DNA from: Phytopseudomonas flavescens
Lineage (GTDB): Bacteria > Pseudomonadota > Gammaproteobacteria > Pseudomonadales > Pseudomonadaceae
Assembly (NCBI RefSeq): GCF_900100535.1
Contig: NZ_FNDG01000013.1
Location: forward strand, 62,001 to 126,000
DNA length: 64,000 nt
Direction of reading: 5' to 3'
The notes under the pieces: generated by a model
What the model saw: the letters and a program-made list of their open reading frames with translations, nothing else
Database searches by the model: none
Told to the model about the DNA's origin: nothing
Shown here: piece after piece, positions 17,855-26,582 of the stretch
Layout: every line of letters starts with the position of its first letter
Position numbering within the stretch: the first letter of the stretch is position 1
Position numbers and translations under genes: made by a program

Positions 17855-18843
17855 GTTGGCTGACGCCCCAGGTGCTCGACATCATTCAGGAAGTGCTCAA
17901 GGCTATCGTCATCCTGCTTGCGGTGGTGGTCACCGGCGCCCTGCTGAGCTTCGTCGAGCGCCGTCTGCTCGGCTGGTGGCAGGATCGCTACGGCCCCAAC
18001 CGGGTCGGCCCGTTCGGCATGTTCCAGATCGCTGCGGACATGCTGAAGATGTTCTTCAAGGAAGACTGGACGCCACCGTTCGCCGACAAGGTGATCTTCA
18101 CCCTGGCTCCGGTGATCGCCATGGGCGCGATGCTGATCGCCTTCGCGATCATCCCGATCACCCCCAACTGGGGTGTGGCGGACCTGAACATCGGCATCCT
18201 GTTCTTCTTCGCCATGGCGGGTCTGTCGGTGTACGCCGTGCTGTTCGCCGGCTGGTCGAGCAACAACAAGTTCGCCCTGCTCGGCAGCCTGCGCGCTTCG
18301 GCCCAGACCATCTCCTACGAGGTGTTCCTGGCCCTGGCGCTGATGGGCATCGTCGCTCAGGTCGGCTCGTTCAACATGCGCGATATCGTCGACTACCAGG
18401 CGCAGAACCTGTGGTTCATCATTCCGCAGTTCTTCGGCTTCTGTACCTTCTTCATCGCGGGTGTGGCCGTGACGCACCGTCACCCCTTCGACCAGCCGGA
18501 AGCGGAACAGGAACTGGCCGACGGCTACCACATCGAGTATGCCGGCATGAAATGGGGCATGTTCTTCGTCGGTGAATACATCGGCATCGTGACCATTTCC
18601 GCGCTGCTGGTGACCCTGTTCTTCGGCGGCTGGCACGGCCCGTTCGGCATCCTGCCGCAGATCCCGTTCTTCTGGTTCGCGATCAAGACTTGCTTCTTCA
18701 TCATGATCTTCATCCTGCTGCGCGCCTCCATCCCGCGCCCACGGTATGACCAGGTCATGGCCTTCAGCTGGAAGTTCTGTCTGCCGCTGACCCTGATCAA
18801 CCTGCTGGTGACCGGCGCCGTTGTGCTGGCCACGGCCCAGTAA
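17851..18843 (+). CDS. nuoH: NADH-quinone oxidoreductase subunit H
   Basis: A 330-residue inner-membrane subunit with about eight transmembrane segments. It links the peripheral arm to the proton-pumping arm and lines the quinone chamber. The conserved loop FVERRLLGWWQDRYGPNRVGPFG is near residues 32-55. HRHPFDQPEAEQELADGYHIEYAGMKWG holds the conserved acidic loop. Translation is coupled to nuoG. An 11-base gap leads to nuoI with GGAG in between. Confidence 0.97.
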   Translation: MSWLTPQVLDIIQEVLKAIVILLAVVVTGALLSFVERRLLGWWQDRYGPNRVGPFGMFQIAADMLKMFFKEDWTPPFADKVIFTLAPVIAMGAMLIAFAIIPITPNWGVADLNIGILFFFAMAGLSVYAVLFAGWSSNNKFALLGSLRASAQTISYEVFLALALMGIVAQVGSFNMRDIVDYQAQNLWFIIPQFFGFCTFFIAGVAVTHRHPFDQPEAEQELADGYHIEYAGMKWGMFFVGEYIGIVTISALLVTLFFGGWHGPFGILPQIPFFWFAIKTCFFIMIFILLRASIPRPRYDQVMAFSWKFCLPLTLINLLVTGAVVLATAQ

Positions 18844-18854
18844 GGAGAAAAGCG

Positions 18855-19403
18855 ATGTTCAAATACATTTGGGACGTACTGGTCGGTACCGCGACCCAGT
18901 TGCGCAGCCTGGTGATGGTCTTTGGCCATGGTTTCCGCAAGCGCGACACCCTGCAATACCCGGAAGAACAGGTTTACCTGCCGCCACGCTACCGGGGGCG
19001 CATCGTGCTGACCCGCGACCCCGACGGCGAAGAGCGCTGCGTGGCCTGCAACCTGTGCGCCGTGGCCTGCCCGGTGGGCTGCATCTCGCTGCAGAAGGCG
19101 GAAACCGAGGACGGTCGCTGGTACCCGGACTTCTTCCGCATCAACTTCTCGCGCTGCATCTTCTGCGGCCTGTGCGAGGAAGCCTGCCCGACCACCGCGA
19201 TCCAGCTCACCCCGGATTTCGAGATGGGCGAGTACAAGCGTCAGGATCTGGTCTACGAGAAAGAGGATCTGCTGATCTCCGGCCCTGGCAAGAACCCGGA
19301 CTACAACTTCTACCGCGTGGCCGGCATGGCCATTGCCGGCAAGCCCAAGGGCGCCGCGCAGGATGAAGCCGAGCCGATCAACGTCAAAGGGTTGTTGCCA
19401 TAA
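18855..19403 (+). CDS. nuoI: NADH-quinone oxidoreductase subunit I
   Basis: A 182-residue ferredoxin-like subunit carrying clusters N6a and N6b between NuoG and NuoB. Both [4Fe-4S] motifs are plain: CVACNLCAVACPVGC and CIFCGLCEEACPTTA. The amphipathic N-terminus rests against NuoH. The stop codon overlaps the start of nuoJ by one base (TAATG). Confidence 0.97.
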   Translation: MFKYIWDVLVGTATQLRSLVMVFGHGFRKRDTLQYPEEQVYLPPRYRGRIVLTRDPDGEERCVACNLCAVACPVGCISLQKAETEDGRWYPDFFRINFSRCIFCGLCEEACPTTAIQLTPDFEMGEYKRQDLVYEKEDLLISGPGKNPDYNFYRVAGMAIAGKPKGAAQDEAEPINVKGLLP

Positions 19404-19912
19404 TGGAATTCGCCTTCTACTTCTCTGCCGGGGTCGCGGTCGCCTCGACCCTGGGCGTGATCACCAGCAAGAACCCGGTGCACGCCCTGCTCTACCTGAT
19501 CATCTCGCTGCTGGCCGTTTCCATGGTGTTCTTCAGCCTGGGTGCGCCGTTTGCCGGCGCCCTGGAGATCATCGTCTACGCCGGCGCCATCATGGTGCTG
19601 TTCGTGTTCGTGGTGATGATGCTCAACCTCGGCCCAGCCTCGGTCGAGCAGGAACGCACCTGGCTCAGCCCGGGCATCTGGATCGGCCCGGCACTGCTGT
19701 CCGCCGTACTGCTGGGGCAGCTGCTGTACGTGCTGTTCGCCGTACCGAGCGGTGCCACCATAGGCCATACCACGGTCGATGCCAAAGCCGTCGGCATTCA
19801 CCTGTTCGGCCCTTATCTGCTGGCCGTGGAGCTGGCTTCCATGCTGCTGCTTGCCGCGCTGGTCGCCGCCTATCACCTGGGCCGCAATGATATCAAGGAC
19901 GCTACGCCATGA
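19403..19912 (+). CDS. nuoJ: NADH-quinone oxidoreductase subunit J
   Basis: A 169-residue membrane subunit with about five transmembrane segments. It contains the family's third helix FAGALEIIVYAGAIMVLFVFVVMML, whose pi-bulge moves with quinone reduction. It overlaps nuoK by four bases. Confidence 0.96.
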   Translation: MEFAFYFSAGVAVASTLGVITSKNPVHALLYLIISLLAVSMVFFSLGAPFAGALEIIVYAGAIMVLFVFVVMMLNLGPASVEQERTWLSPGIWIGPALLSAVLLGQLLYVLFAVPSGATIGHTTVDAKAVGIHLFGPYLLAVELASMLLLAALVAAYHLGRNDIKDATP

Positions 19913-20217
19913 ACGGTATTCCAATGGAGCACGGCCTGGCGCTGGCCGGCGTGCTGTTCAGTCTCGGCCTGGTCGGCCTGATGGTGCGCCGCAACATCCT
20001 GTTCGTGCTGATGAGCCTGGAAGTGATGATGAACGCCGCAGCCCTGGCCTTCGTCGTGGCCGGTGCGCGCTGGGGCCAGGCTGACGGGCAGATCATGTTC
20101 ATTCTGGTCATCGCCCTGGCGGCTGCCGAAGCGAGCATCGGCCTGGCGATCCTGCTGCAACTGTATCGCCGCTTCCACACCCTCGATATCGACGCAGCCA
20201 GCGAGATGCGCGGATGA
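19909..20217 (+). CDS. nuoK: NADH-quinone oxidoreductase subunit K
   Basis: A 102-residue three-helix membrane subunit. Membrane-buried glutamates needed for proton transfer are seen in FVLMSLEVMMNAA and ALAAAEASIGLAI. It overlaps both neighbours by four bases. Confidence 0.97.
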   Translation: MNGIPMEHGLALAGVLFSLGLVGLMVRRNILFVLMSLEVMMNAAALAFVVAGARWGQADGQIMFILVIALAAAEASIGLAILLQLYRRFHTLDIDAASEMRG

Positions 20218-22061
20218 ACGTCCTATTCCTGACCCTACTGTTCCCATTGATCGGCTGGTTCATCCTGGCCTTCTCCCGTGGTCGCCTGAGCGAAGGCAGC
20301 GCGGCACTGATCGGCGTCGGCTCGGTCGGCCTGTCGGCACTGACCACCGCCTGGATCATGTGGCAGTTCAACAGCGCACCACCGGCAGGCGGGGTGTACA
20401 CCCAGACCCTGTGGCAGTGGATGAGCGTCGATGGCCTGGCGCCGAACTTCACCCTGTATCTGGACGGCCTGTCGCTGACCATGCTCGGCGTGGTCACCGG
20501 CGTGGGCTTCCTGATCCACCTGTTCGCCAGCTGGTACATGCGGGGTGAAGAGGGTTACTCGCGCTTCCTCTCCTACACCAACCTGTTCATCTTCAGCATG
20601 TTGCTGCTGGTGCTGGGCGACAACCTGATGACCCTGTTCTTCGGCTGGGAAGGCGTGGGCCTGTGCTCGTACCTGCTGATCGGCTTCTATTACAAGCACG
20701 TGCCCAACGGCAACGCGGCGCTGAAGGCCTTCATCGTCACCCGCATCGGTGACGTGTTCCTGATGATCGGCCTGTTCCTGCTGTTCCTCAACCTCGGCAC
20801 CCTGAACATTCAGGAACTGATGGTGCTGGCCCCGCAGAAGTACGCGGCTGGCGATACCTGGCTGTGGCTGGCGACCCTGATGCTGCTCGGCGGCGCGGTC
20901 GGCAAATCCGCCCAGTTGCCGCTGCAGACCTGGCTGGCCGACGCCATGGCCGGTCCGACCCCGGTTTCGGCACTGATCCACGCCGCCACCATGGTCACCG
21001 CGGGCGTCTACCTGATCGCCCGCACCAACGGCCTGTTCCTGCTGACCCCGGAGATTCTCCAGCTGGTCGGCATCGTCGGTGGCGTGACCCTGGTGCTGGC
21101 GGGTTTCGCCGCCCTGGTACAGACCGACATCAAACGCATCCTCGCCTACTCGACCATGAGCCAGATCGGCTACATGTTCCTGGCCCTGGGCGTTGGTGCC
21201 TGGGACGCGGCGATCTTCCACCTGATGACCCACGCGTTCTTCAAGGCGCTGCTGTTCCTGGCCTCCGGTTCGGTGATCCATGCCTGCCACCACGAGCAGA
21301 ACATCTTCAAGATGGGCGGCCTGTGGAAGAAGCTGCCACTGGCCTACGCCAGCTTCATCGTCGGTGGCTCGGCCCTGGCGGCGCTGCCGCTGATCACCGT
21401 GGGCTTCTATTCCAAGGACGAGATCCTCTGGGAAGCCTTCGCCAGCGGTAACTCCGGCCTGCTCTACGCCGGCCTGCTGGGCGCCTTCATGACTTCGATC
21501 TACACCTTCCGGCTGATCTTCATCGCCTTCCATGGCGAGCAGAAGACCGAAGCCCATGCCGGTCATGGCATTGCCCACAACCTGCCGCTGCTGGTGCTGA
21601 TCGTGCTGTCGACCTTCATCGGCGCCTGGATCACCCCGCCGCTGGCTGGCGTGTTGCCACAGAGCGCCGGCCATGCCGGTGGCGAAGCCAAGCACAGCCT
21701 GGAAATCGTCTCGGGCTGCATCGCCCTGGCCGGCATCCTGCTGGCGGCCATGCTGTTCCTCGGCAAGCGCAGTTTCGTGAACGCCGTCGCCAGCAGCGCG
21801 CCGGGTCGCTTCCTGTCGGCCTGGTGGTTCGCCGCCTGGGGCTTCGACTGGCTTTACGACAAGATTTTCGTGCAGCCCTACCTGCTGCTCTGCCGCGTGC
21901 TCGCCCGCGACCCCATCGACGGTGCCATTGGCATAATCCCGCGCCTGGCGCGTGGCGGTCATGGCGTGTTGAGCCGCAGCGAGACCGGGTATCTGCGCTG
22001 GTACGCCATCTCCATCGCCGGGGGCGCCGTGCTGGTGCTCGCCGCCGTGTTGCTGGCCTGA
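20214..22061 (+). CDS. nuoL: NADH-quinone oxidoreductase subunit L (antiporter-like)
   Basis: A 615-residue proton-channel subunit with about 16 transmembrane segments. The signature FFGWEGVGLCSYLLIGFYY contains the conserved buried glutamate. TWLADAMAGPTPVSALIHAATMVTAGVYL is the hallmark of the Mrp-antiporter-like family. The C-terminal portion includes the long lateral helix that braces NuoM and NuoN. It is coupled to nuoK, with a 41-base gap to nuoM. Confidence 0.97.
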   Translation: MNVLFLTLLFPLIGWFILAFSRGRLSEGSAALIGVGSVGLSALTTAWIMWQFNSAPPAGGVYTQTLWQWMSVDGLAPNFTLYLDGLSLTMLGVVTGVGFLIHLFASWYMRGEEGYSRFLSYTNLFIFSMLLLVLGDNLMTLFFGWEGVGLCSYLLIGFYYKHVPNGNAALKAFIVTRIGDVFLMIGLFLLFLNLGTLNIQELMVLAPQKYAAGDTWLWLATLMLLGGAVGKSAQLPLQTWLADAMAGPTPVSALIHAATMVTAGVYLIARTNGLFLLTPEILQLVGIVGGVTLVLAGFAALVQTDIKRILAYSTMSQIGYMFLALGVGAWDAAIFHLMTHAFFKALLFLASGSVIHACHHEQNIFKMGGLWKKLPLAYASFIVGGSALAALPLITVGFYSKDEILWEAFASGNSGLLYAGLLGAFMTSIYTFRLIFIAFHGEQKTEAHAGHGIAHNLPLLVLIVLSTFIGAWITPPLAGVLPQSAGHAGGEAKHSLEIVSGCIALAGILLAAMLFLGKRSFVNAVASSAPGRFLSAWWFAAWGFDWLYDKIFVQPYLLLCRVLARDPIDGAIGIIPRLARGGHGVLSRSETGYLRWYAISIAGGAVLVLAAVLLA

Positions 22062-22102
22062 CCGATGATCCCGAATACTTTTTCTAAGGAAACTCGCCCG
22101 TC

Positions 22103-23632
22103 ATGATTCTGCCTTGGCTAATCCTGATTCCCTTCATCGGCGGCCTGTTGTGCTGGCAGGCGGAGCGCTTCGGCGGAACCCTGCCGCGCTGGATCGCGCT
22201 GCTGACCATGTCCCTGCTGTTCGGCCTCGGCCTTTGGCTGTGGGGTACCGGCGACTTCAGCCTGGCGCCAGCGCCGGGTGCCGAGCCACGCTGGGCCCAC
22301 GAGTTCCAGGTGCGCTGGATCGAGCGCTTCGGCATCAGCATTCACCTGGCGATGGATGGCCTGTCGGTACTGATGGTCACCCTCACCGGCCTGCTCGGTG
22401 TGCTCTCGGTGCTCTGCTCGTGGAACGAGATCCAGAACCGCGTCGGCTTCTTCCACCTCAACCTGATGTGGATCCTCGGCGGCGTGGTCGGCGTGTTCCT
22501 GGCCATCGATCTGTTCCTGTTCTTCTTCTTCTGGGAAATGATGCTGGTGCCGATGTATTTCCTCATCGCGCTCTGGGGTCATAGCGGCAGCCCTGGCAAG
22601 AGCCGCATCAACGCGGCCACCAAGTTCTTCATCTTCACGCAGGCCAGCGGCTTGGTGATGCTGGTTGCGATCCTCGGCCTGGTGTTCGTGCACTTCAACC
22701 AGACCGGCGTGTTCACCTTCAACTACGCGGACCTGCTCAAGACCGAACTGTCGGAAGGCACCGAATACCTGCTGATGCTCGGCTTCTTCATCGCCTTCGC
22801 GGTGAAGTTCCCGGTGGTGCCCTTCCACTCCTGGCTGCCGGACGCTCACGCTCAGGCACCGACCGCCGGTTCCGTGGACCTGGCCGGTATCCTGCTGAAG
22901 ACTGCGGCCTACGGCCTGCTGCGTTTCGCGCTGCCCCTGTTCCCCAATGCTTCCGCCGAGTTCGCGCCCATCGCCATGTACCTGGGCGTGTTCGCGATCA
23001 TCTACGGCGCATTGCTGTCCTTCGCGCAGACCGACATCAAGCGCCTGGTGGCCTACTCCAGCGTGTCGCATATGGGCTTCGTGCTGATCGCCATCTACTC
23101 CGGCAGCCAGATCGCCCTGCAGGGCGCGGTGGTGCAGATGATGGCTCACGGCCTGTCGGCTGCTGCGTTGTTCATCCTCTGCGGCCAGCTGTACGAACGC
23201 CTGCACACCCGCGACATGCGTGAGATGGGCGGCATCTGGGCACGCATGTCCTGGCTGCCGGCGTTGAGCCTGTTCTTCGCCGCTGCCGCTCTCGGTCTGC
23301 CGGGCACGGGCAACTTCGTCGGCGAGTTCCTGATCCTGATCGGCAGCTTCCCGACCGCGCCCTGGGTCACCGTGGTCGCGGCGACCGGCCTGGTATTGGG
23401 CTCGGTGTATTCGCTGATCATGATCCATCGCGCGCACTTCGGCCCGGTCAAGAACGACAGCCCACTGCCAGGCTTGCAAGTGCGTGAGCTGAGCATGGTG
23501 CTGTGCCTGGCCGTGCTGCTGATTCTGCTCGGCGTTTACCCGCAGCCGGTGCTCGATACCTCTGCCGCCAGCATGCAAGGCGTGCAGCAGTGGTTCAGCG
23601 GCGCCCTCGATCAACTCGCTTCGAGCCGATAG
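22103..23632 (+). CDS. nuoM: NADH-quinone oxidoreductase subunit M (antiporter-like)
   Basis: A 509-residue proton-channel subunit with about 14 transmembrane segments. FFFFWEMMLVPMYFLIALWG carries the key glutamate, and FHSWLPDAHAQAPTAGSVDLAGILLKTAAYG is the family signature. AAG GAA (22086-22091) is the ribosome site. A 17-base gap separates it from nuoN. Confidence 0.97.
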   Translation: MILPWLILIPFIGGLLCWQAERFGGTLPRWIALLTMSLLFGLGLWLWGTGDFSLAPAPGAEPRWAHEFQVRWIERFGISIHLAMDGLSVLMVTLTGLLGVLSVLCSWNEIQNRVGFFHLNLMWILGGVVGVFLAIDLFLFFFFWEMMLVPMYFLIALWGHSGSPGKSRINAATKFFIFTQASGLVMLVAILGLVFVHFNQTGVFTFNYADLLKTELSEGTEYLLMLGFFIAFAVKFPVVPFHSWLPDAHAQAPTAGSVDLAGILLKTAAYGLLRFALPLFPNASAEFAPIAMYLGVFAIIYGALLSFAQTDIKRLVAYSSVSHMGFVLIAIYSGSQIALQGAVVQMMAHGLSAAALFILCGQLYERLHTRDMREMGGIWARMSWLPALSLFFAAAALGLPGTGNFVGEFLILIGSFPTAPWVTVVAATGLVLGSVYSLIMIHRAHFGPVKNDSPLPGLQVRELSMVLCLAVLLILLGVYPQPVLDTSAASMQGVQQWFSGALDQLASSR

Positions 23633-23649
23633 GGTAAGGGTTCAAATTT

Positions 23650-25149
23650 ATGGAACATCACGCTGTGCAATTCACCACCCAACACCTGATCGCCCTGCTC
23701 CCGCTGCTGGTCACCTGCGCCACCGTGGTAGTGGTGATGCTGGCCATCGCCTGGAAACGCAGCCACGCGCTGACCTTCGTGCTCTCGGTGATCGGCCTCA
23801 ACGCGGCGCTGCTGTCGCTGCTGCCGACCCTCGGCGTCACCCCGCTGCAGGTCACCCCGCTGATGCAGATCGACAGCTTCGCCTGTTACTACATGGCGCT
23901 GGTGCTGATCGCGACGCTGGCCTGCGTGACCCTGACCCACGCCTACCTGGGCGAGGCGACGGTCGACGACGGCAAGACCAAGGGCTACCCGCGCAACCGC
24001 GAGGAGATGTATCTCCTGCTGCTGCTCTCCGCTGCCGGCGGCCTGGTGCTGGTCAGCACCGAGCACCTGGCGGGCCTGTTCATCGGCCTGGAGCTGCTCT
24101 CGGTACCGACCTACGGGATGATCGCCTACGCCTACTTCAACAAACGCTCCCTGGAAGCCGGTATCAAGTACATGGTGCTGTCGGCAGCCGGCAGTGCCTT
24201 CCTGCTGTTCGGCATGGCGCTGCTGTATGCCGACGCCGGCAGCCTGAGCTTCGCCGAGATCGGTGCCAGTCTGGCCGGTGCCAGCGGCAGTCAACTGGTG
24301 CAGATCGGCATCGGCATGATGCTCATCGGCCTGGCGTTCAAGCTGTCCATGGTGCCGTTCCACCTGTGGACGCCAGACGTCTACGAAGGTGCTCCGGCTC
24401 CTGTCGCCGCGTTCCTGGCCACGGCCAGCAAGGTTGCGGTGTTCGCCGTGCTGCTGCGTCTTTATCAGCTCTCTCCGGCCACCGCCGGCGGCTGGCTGAA
24501 CGACCTGCTGACGGTCATCGCCATCGCCTCGATCCTGTTCGGCAACCTGCTGGCTCTGGTGCAGAACAACCTCAAGCGTCTGCTCGGTTATTCGTCCATC
24601 GCCCACTTCGGTTATCTGCTGGTGGCACTGATCGCCAGCAAGGGCCTGGCCGTGGAAGCCATCGGCGTGTACATGGCCACCTACGTGCTGACCAGCCTTG
24701 GCGCGTTCGGTGTGATCACCCTGATGTCCACGCCCTACAATGGCCGTGATGCTGACGCGCTGTACGAGTACCGTGGCCTGTTCTGGCGCCGTCCGTACCT
24801 GACCGCGGTGCTCACGGTGATGATGCTGTCGCTGGCCGGTATCCCGCTCACCGCGGGCTTCATCGGCAAGTTCTACGTCATTGCCGCAGGTGTGCAGGCA
24901 CAGCTGTGGTGGCTGATCGGTGCGCTGATCCTGGGCAGCGCCATTGCGGTGTTCTACTATCTGCGGGTGATGGTCACGCTGTTCCTGGTCGAGCCCAATC
25001 TGCATCGCCACGATGCCCAGTTCAACTGGGGTCAGCGTGCCGGTGGGATCATGCTGATCCTGGTGACCATTCTCGCCTTCATCCTCGGCGTCTACCCGCA
25101 ACCGTTGCTGGATCTGGTGCAGCAGGCAGGCCTCAGCGCCGCGCTCTGA
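23650..25149 (+). CDS. nuoN: NADH-quinone oxidoreductase subunit N (antiporter-like)
   Basis: A 499-residue proton-channel subunit, the last of the 13 nuo genes. FIGLELLSVPTYGMIAYAYF has the conserved glutamate, and PFHLWTPDVYEGAPAPVAAFLATASKVA is the antiporter-like signature. The ATG at 23650 gives MEHHAVQFTTQHLIALL. The internal in-frame context would also allow a start a few residues later. A strong bidirectional terminator follows 15 bases after the stop. Confidence 0.96.
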   Translation: MEHHAVQFTTQHLIALLPLLVTCATVVVVMLAIAWKRSHALTFVLSVIGLNAALLSLLPTLGVTPLQVTPLMQIDSFACYYMALVLIATLACVTLTHAYLGEATVDDGKTKGYPRNREEMYLLLLLSAAGGLVLVSTEHLAGLFIGLELLSVPTYGMIAYAYFNKRSLEAGIKYMVLSAAGSAFLLFGMALLYADAGSLSFAEIGASLAGASGSQLVQIGIGMMLIGLAFKLSMVPFHLWTPDVYEGAPAPVAAFLATASKVAVFAVLLRLYQLSPATAGGWLNDLLTVIAIASILFGNLLALVQNNLKRLLGYSSIAHFGYLLVALIASKGLAVEAIGVYMATYVLTSLGAFGVITLMSTPYNGRDADALYEYRGLFWRRPYLTAVLTVMMLSLAGIPLTAGFIGKFYVIAAGVQAQLWWLIGALILGSAIAVFYYLRVMVTLFLVEPNLHRHDAQFNWGQRAGGIMLILVTILAFILGVYPQPLLDLVQQAGLSAAL

Positions 25150-25164
25150 TTGTGCTGCAACGAG

Positions 25165-25195
25165 AAATGGCTGCCCAAGGGCAGCCATTTTTCAT
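25165..25195 (+). terminator. Bidirectional terminator closing the nuo operon
   Basis: AAATGGCTGCCC (25165-25176) pairs with GGGCAGCCATTT (25179-25190), followed by further T on the + strand. The A-run on the left also makes it work on the minus strand. Confidence 0.9.
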
Positions 25196-25332
25196 CCAGC
25201 AGCCCGACAGTTGCCCGCCCCCATGGCGACCGCTGCCTGACGCTGAACGACGTGATGCGCAGGATGAATTGCGAGACGGCGGCCAGCGCTCCCAGGGGGG
25301 CTACCGACCATTCGATACGCATGCGTGACAAG

Positions 25333-25368
25333 CCAAAACGGCTGCCCTGGGGCAGCCGTTTTGGTTTA
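25333..25368 (-). terminator. Bidirectional terminator downstream of the AI-2E-family permease
   Basis: CCAAAACGGCTGCCC (25333-25347) pairs with GGGCAGCCGTTTTGG (25350-25364), a perfect 15-bp stem. It lies just past the stop of the minus-strand gene at 25378. It shares its GGCTGCCC/GGGCAGCC core with the nuo terminator 140 bases away. Confidence 0.85.
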
Positions 25369-25377
25369 CGTGGAAAC

Positions 25378-26448
25378 CTATTCGGGCAATCTGACCGTTT
25401 TCTTGCCTGCGCTGAACAGGTTCCAGCTGGCGACGAACAACGCCGCAACCAATGGGCCGAGAACGAAGCCGTTGAGGCCCAGCAAGGCCATGCCGCCGAG
25501 GGTGGAAATCAGGATCAGGTAGTCGGGCATACGCGTGTCCTTGCCGACCAGGATCGGACGCAGGATGTTGTCCACCAGGCCGATCACCAGCACCCCGAAG
25601 AGGATCAGCACCACCCCTTGCCAAACACTGCCGCTGAGCAACAGGTAAAGAGCCACCGGCGCCCAGACGATCCCCGCACCTGCAGCCGGCAGCAACGACA
25701 GGAAGGCCATCAGCACCCCCCACAGCAAGGGGCTGGAGATGCCCAGCACCCAGAAGATCAGGCCGCCCAGGGCACCCTGCACCGCAGCCACCACGATATT
25801 GCCCTTGACCGTGGCGCGAACCACCCGGGTGAACTTGATCTGCAGGCGGCGCTTGGTGTTGTCGGTCAGCGGAATCGCCATGCGGATGTCACGAACCAGC
25901 TCCTGGCCGTCACGCAACAGGAAGAACAGCAGGTACAGCATGATGAAGAAGCTGACGACGAACTCGAACGTGCCCTGGCCGATGGCGAAGACCTTGGTCG
26001 CCAGGTACTGGCTGCCCGCAGCGGCACCGTTGGAAATCTGCTCGCGCAAGCCGTCCAGATTGCCCATGCCGATGCGGTCGATCTGGTGCTGCAGGAACGC
26101 TGGCAGCATCTCCTTGGTGCTGGTGACGTAGGCACCGACATCCAGCTCGCCGGACTCGATACGCTGATAGATGCTGGTGCCTTCGGCGACCATCGCCGAG
26201 GTGATGAAGATCACCGGCAGGATGGCCACCAGCAGGCAGATCAACAGTGTCAGCAAGGCCGACAGGTTACCGCGCCCGCCGATGCGCCGCGCCATGCGCC
26301 GCTGCAGTGGCGTGAACACCACCGCCAGAGCCATCGCCCAGAACACCGCCCCGTAGAACGGCATGAGGATCCAGATGAAAGCGATCGTCACCAGAACGAG
26401 CAGCAGGATGAACGTCTTGTTTTCGAGGGAGGTCGTGGGCATGGTCAT
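25378..26448 (-). CDS. AI-2E family transporter (YdiK/PerM-like permease)
   Basis: A 356-residue polytopic inner-membrane protein with about eight transmembrane segments in the usual pattern of this family: four helices, a large loop (about residues 85-150), then four more. The C-terminal motif LVDNILRPILVGKDTRMPDYLILISTLGGMALLGLNGFVLGPL is typical. The family was named for autoinducer-2 export (TqsA), but most members, including YdiK/PerM types, have no proven substrate and some act as Na+(Li+)/H+ antiporters. It runs convergent to nuo and is separated by 134 bases from the next minus-strand gene. A second ATG two codons in is equally possible. Confidence 0.9.
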   Translation of the reverse strand: MTMPTTSLENKTFILLLVLVTIAFIWILMPFYGAVFWAMALAVVFTPLQRRMARRIGGRGNLSALLTLLICLLVAILPVIFITSAMVAEGTSIYQRIESGELDVGAYVTSTKEMLPAFLQHQIDRIGMGNLDGLREQISNGAAAGSQYLATKVFAIGQGTFEFVVSFFIMLYLLFFLLRDGQELVRDIRMAIPLTDNTKRRLQIKFTRVVRATVKGNIVVAAVQGALGGLIFWVLGISSPLLWGVLMAFLSLLPAAGAGIVWAPVALYLLLSGSVWQGVVLILFGVLVIGLVDNILRPILVGKDTRMPDYLILISTLGGMALLGLNGFVLGPLVAALFVASWNLFSAGKKTVRLPE

Positions 26449-26582
26449 ATCACAGGAGGGGTATGCCCGTTAGTCTCCTGCCCGCCCCACAAAGTGCGAC
26501 ACATATTCAATGGGCGCCGCTCAAGCCAACGACAGCGACCCGACCCACCTCAGGCCTTTTCCTGCAGGCAGCGCGCGGCGTG

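Noticed and set aside
20235..25188. Long minus-strand open frames opposite nuoL, nuoM and nuoN
   Set aside because: Gln/His/Arg/Glu-rich antisense shadows of membrane-protein genes, with no ribosome sites or families.
25092..25322. Possible minus-strand gene starting MRIEWSVAPLG between the two terminators
   Set aside because: It would run through the nuo terminator into the 3' end of nuoN and matches no family I know; kept only as a finding.
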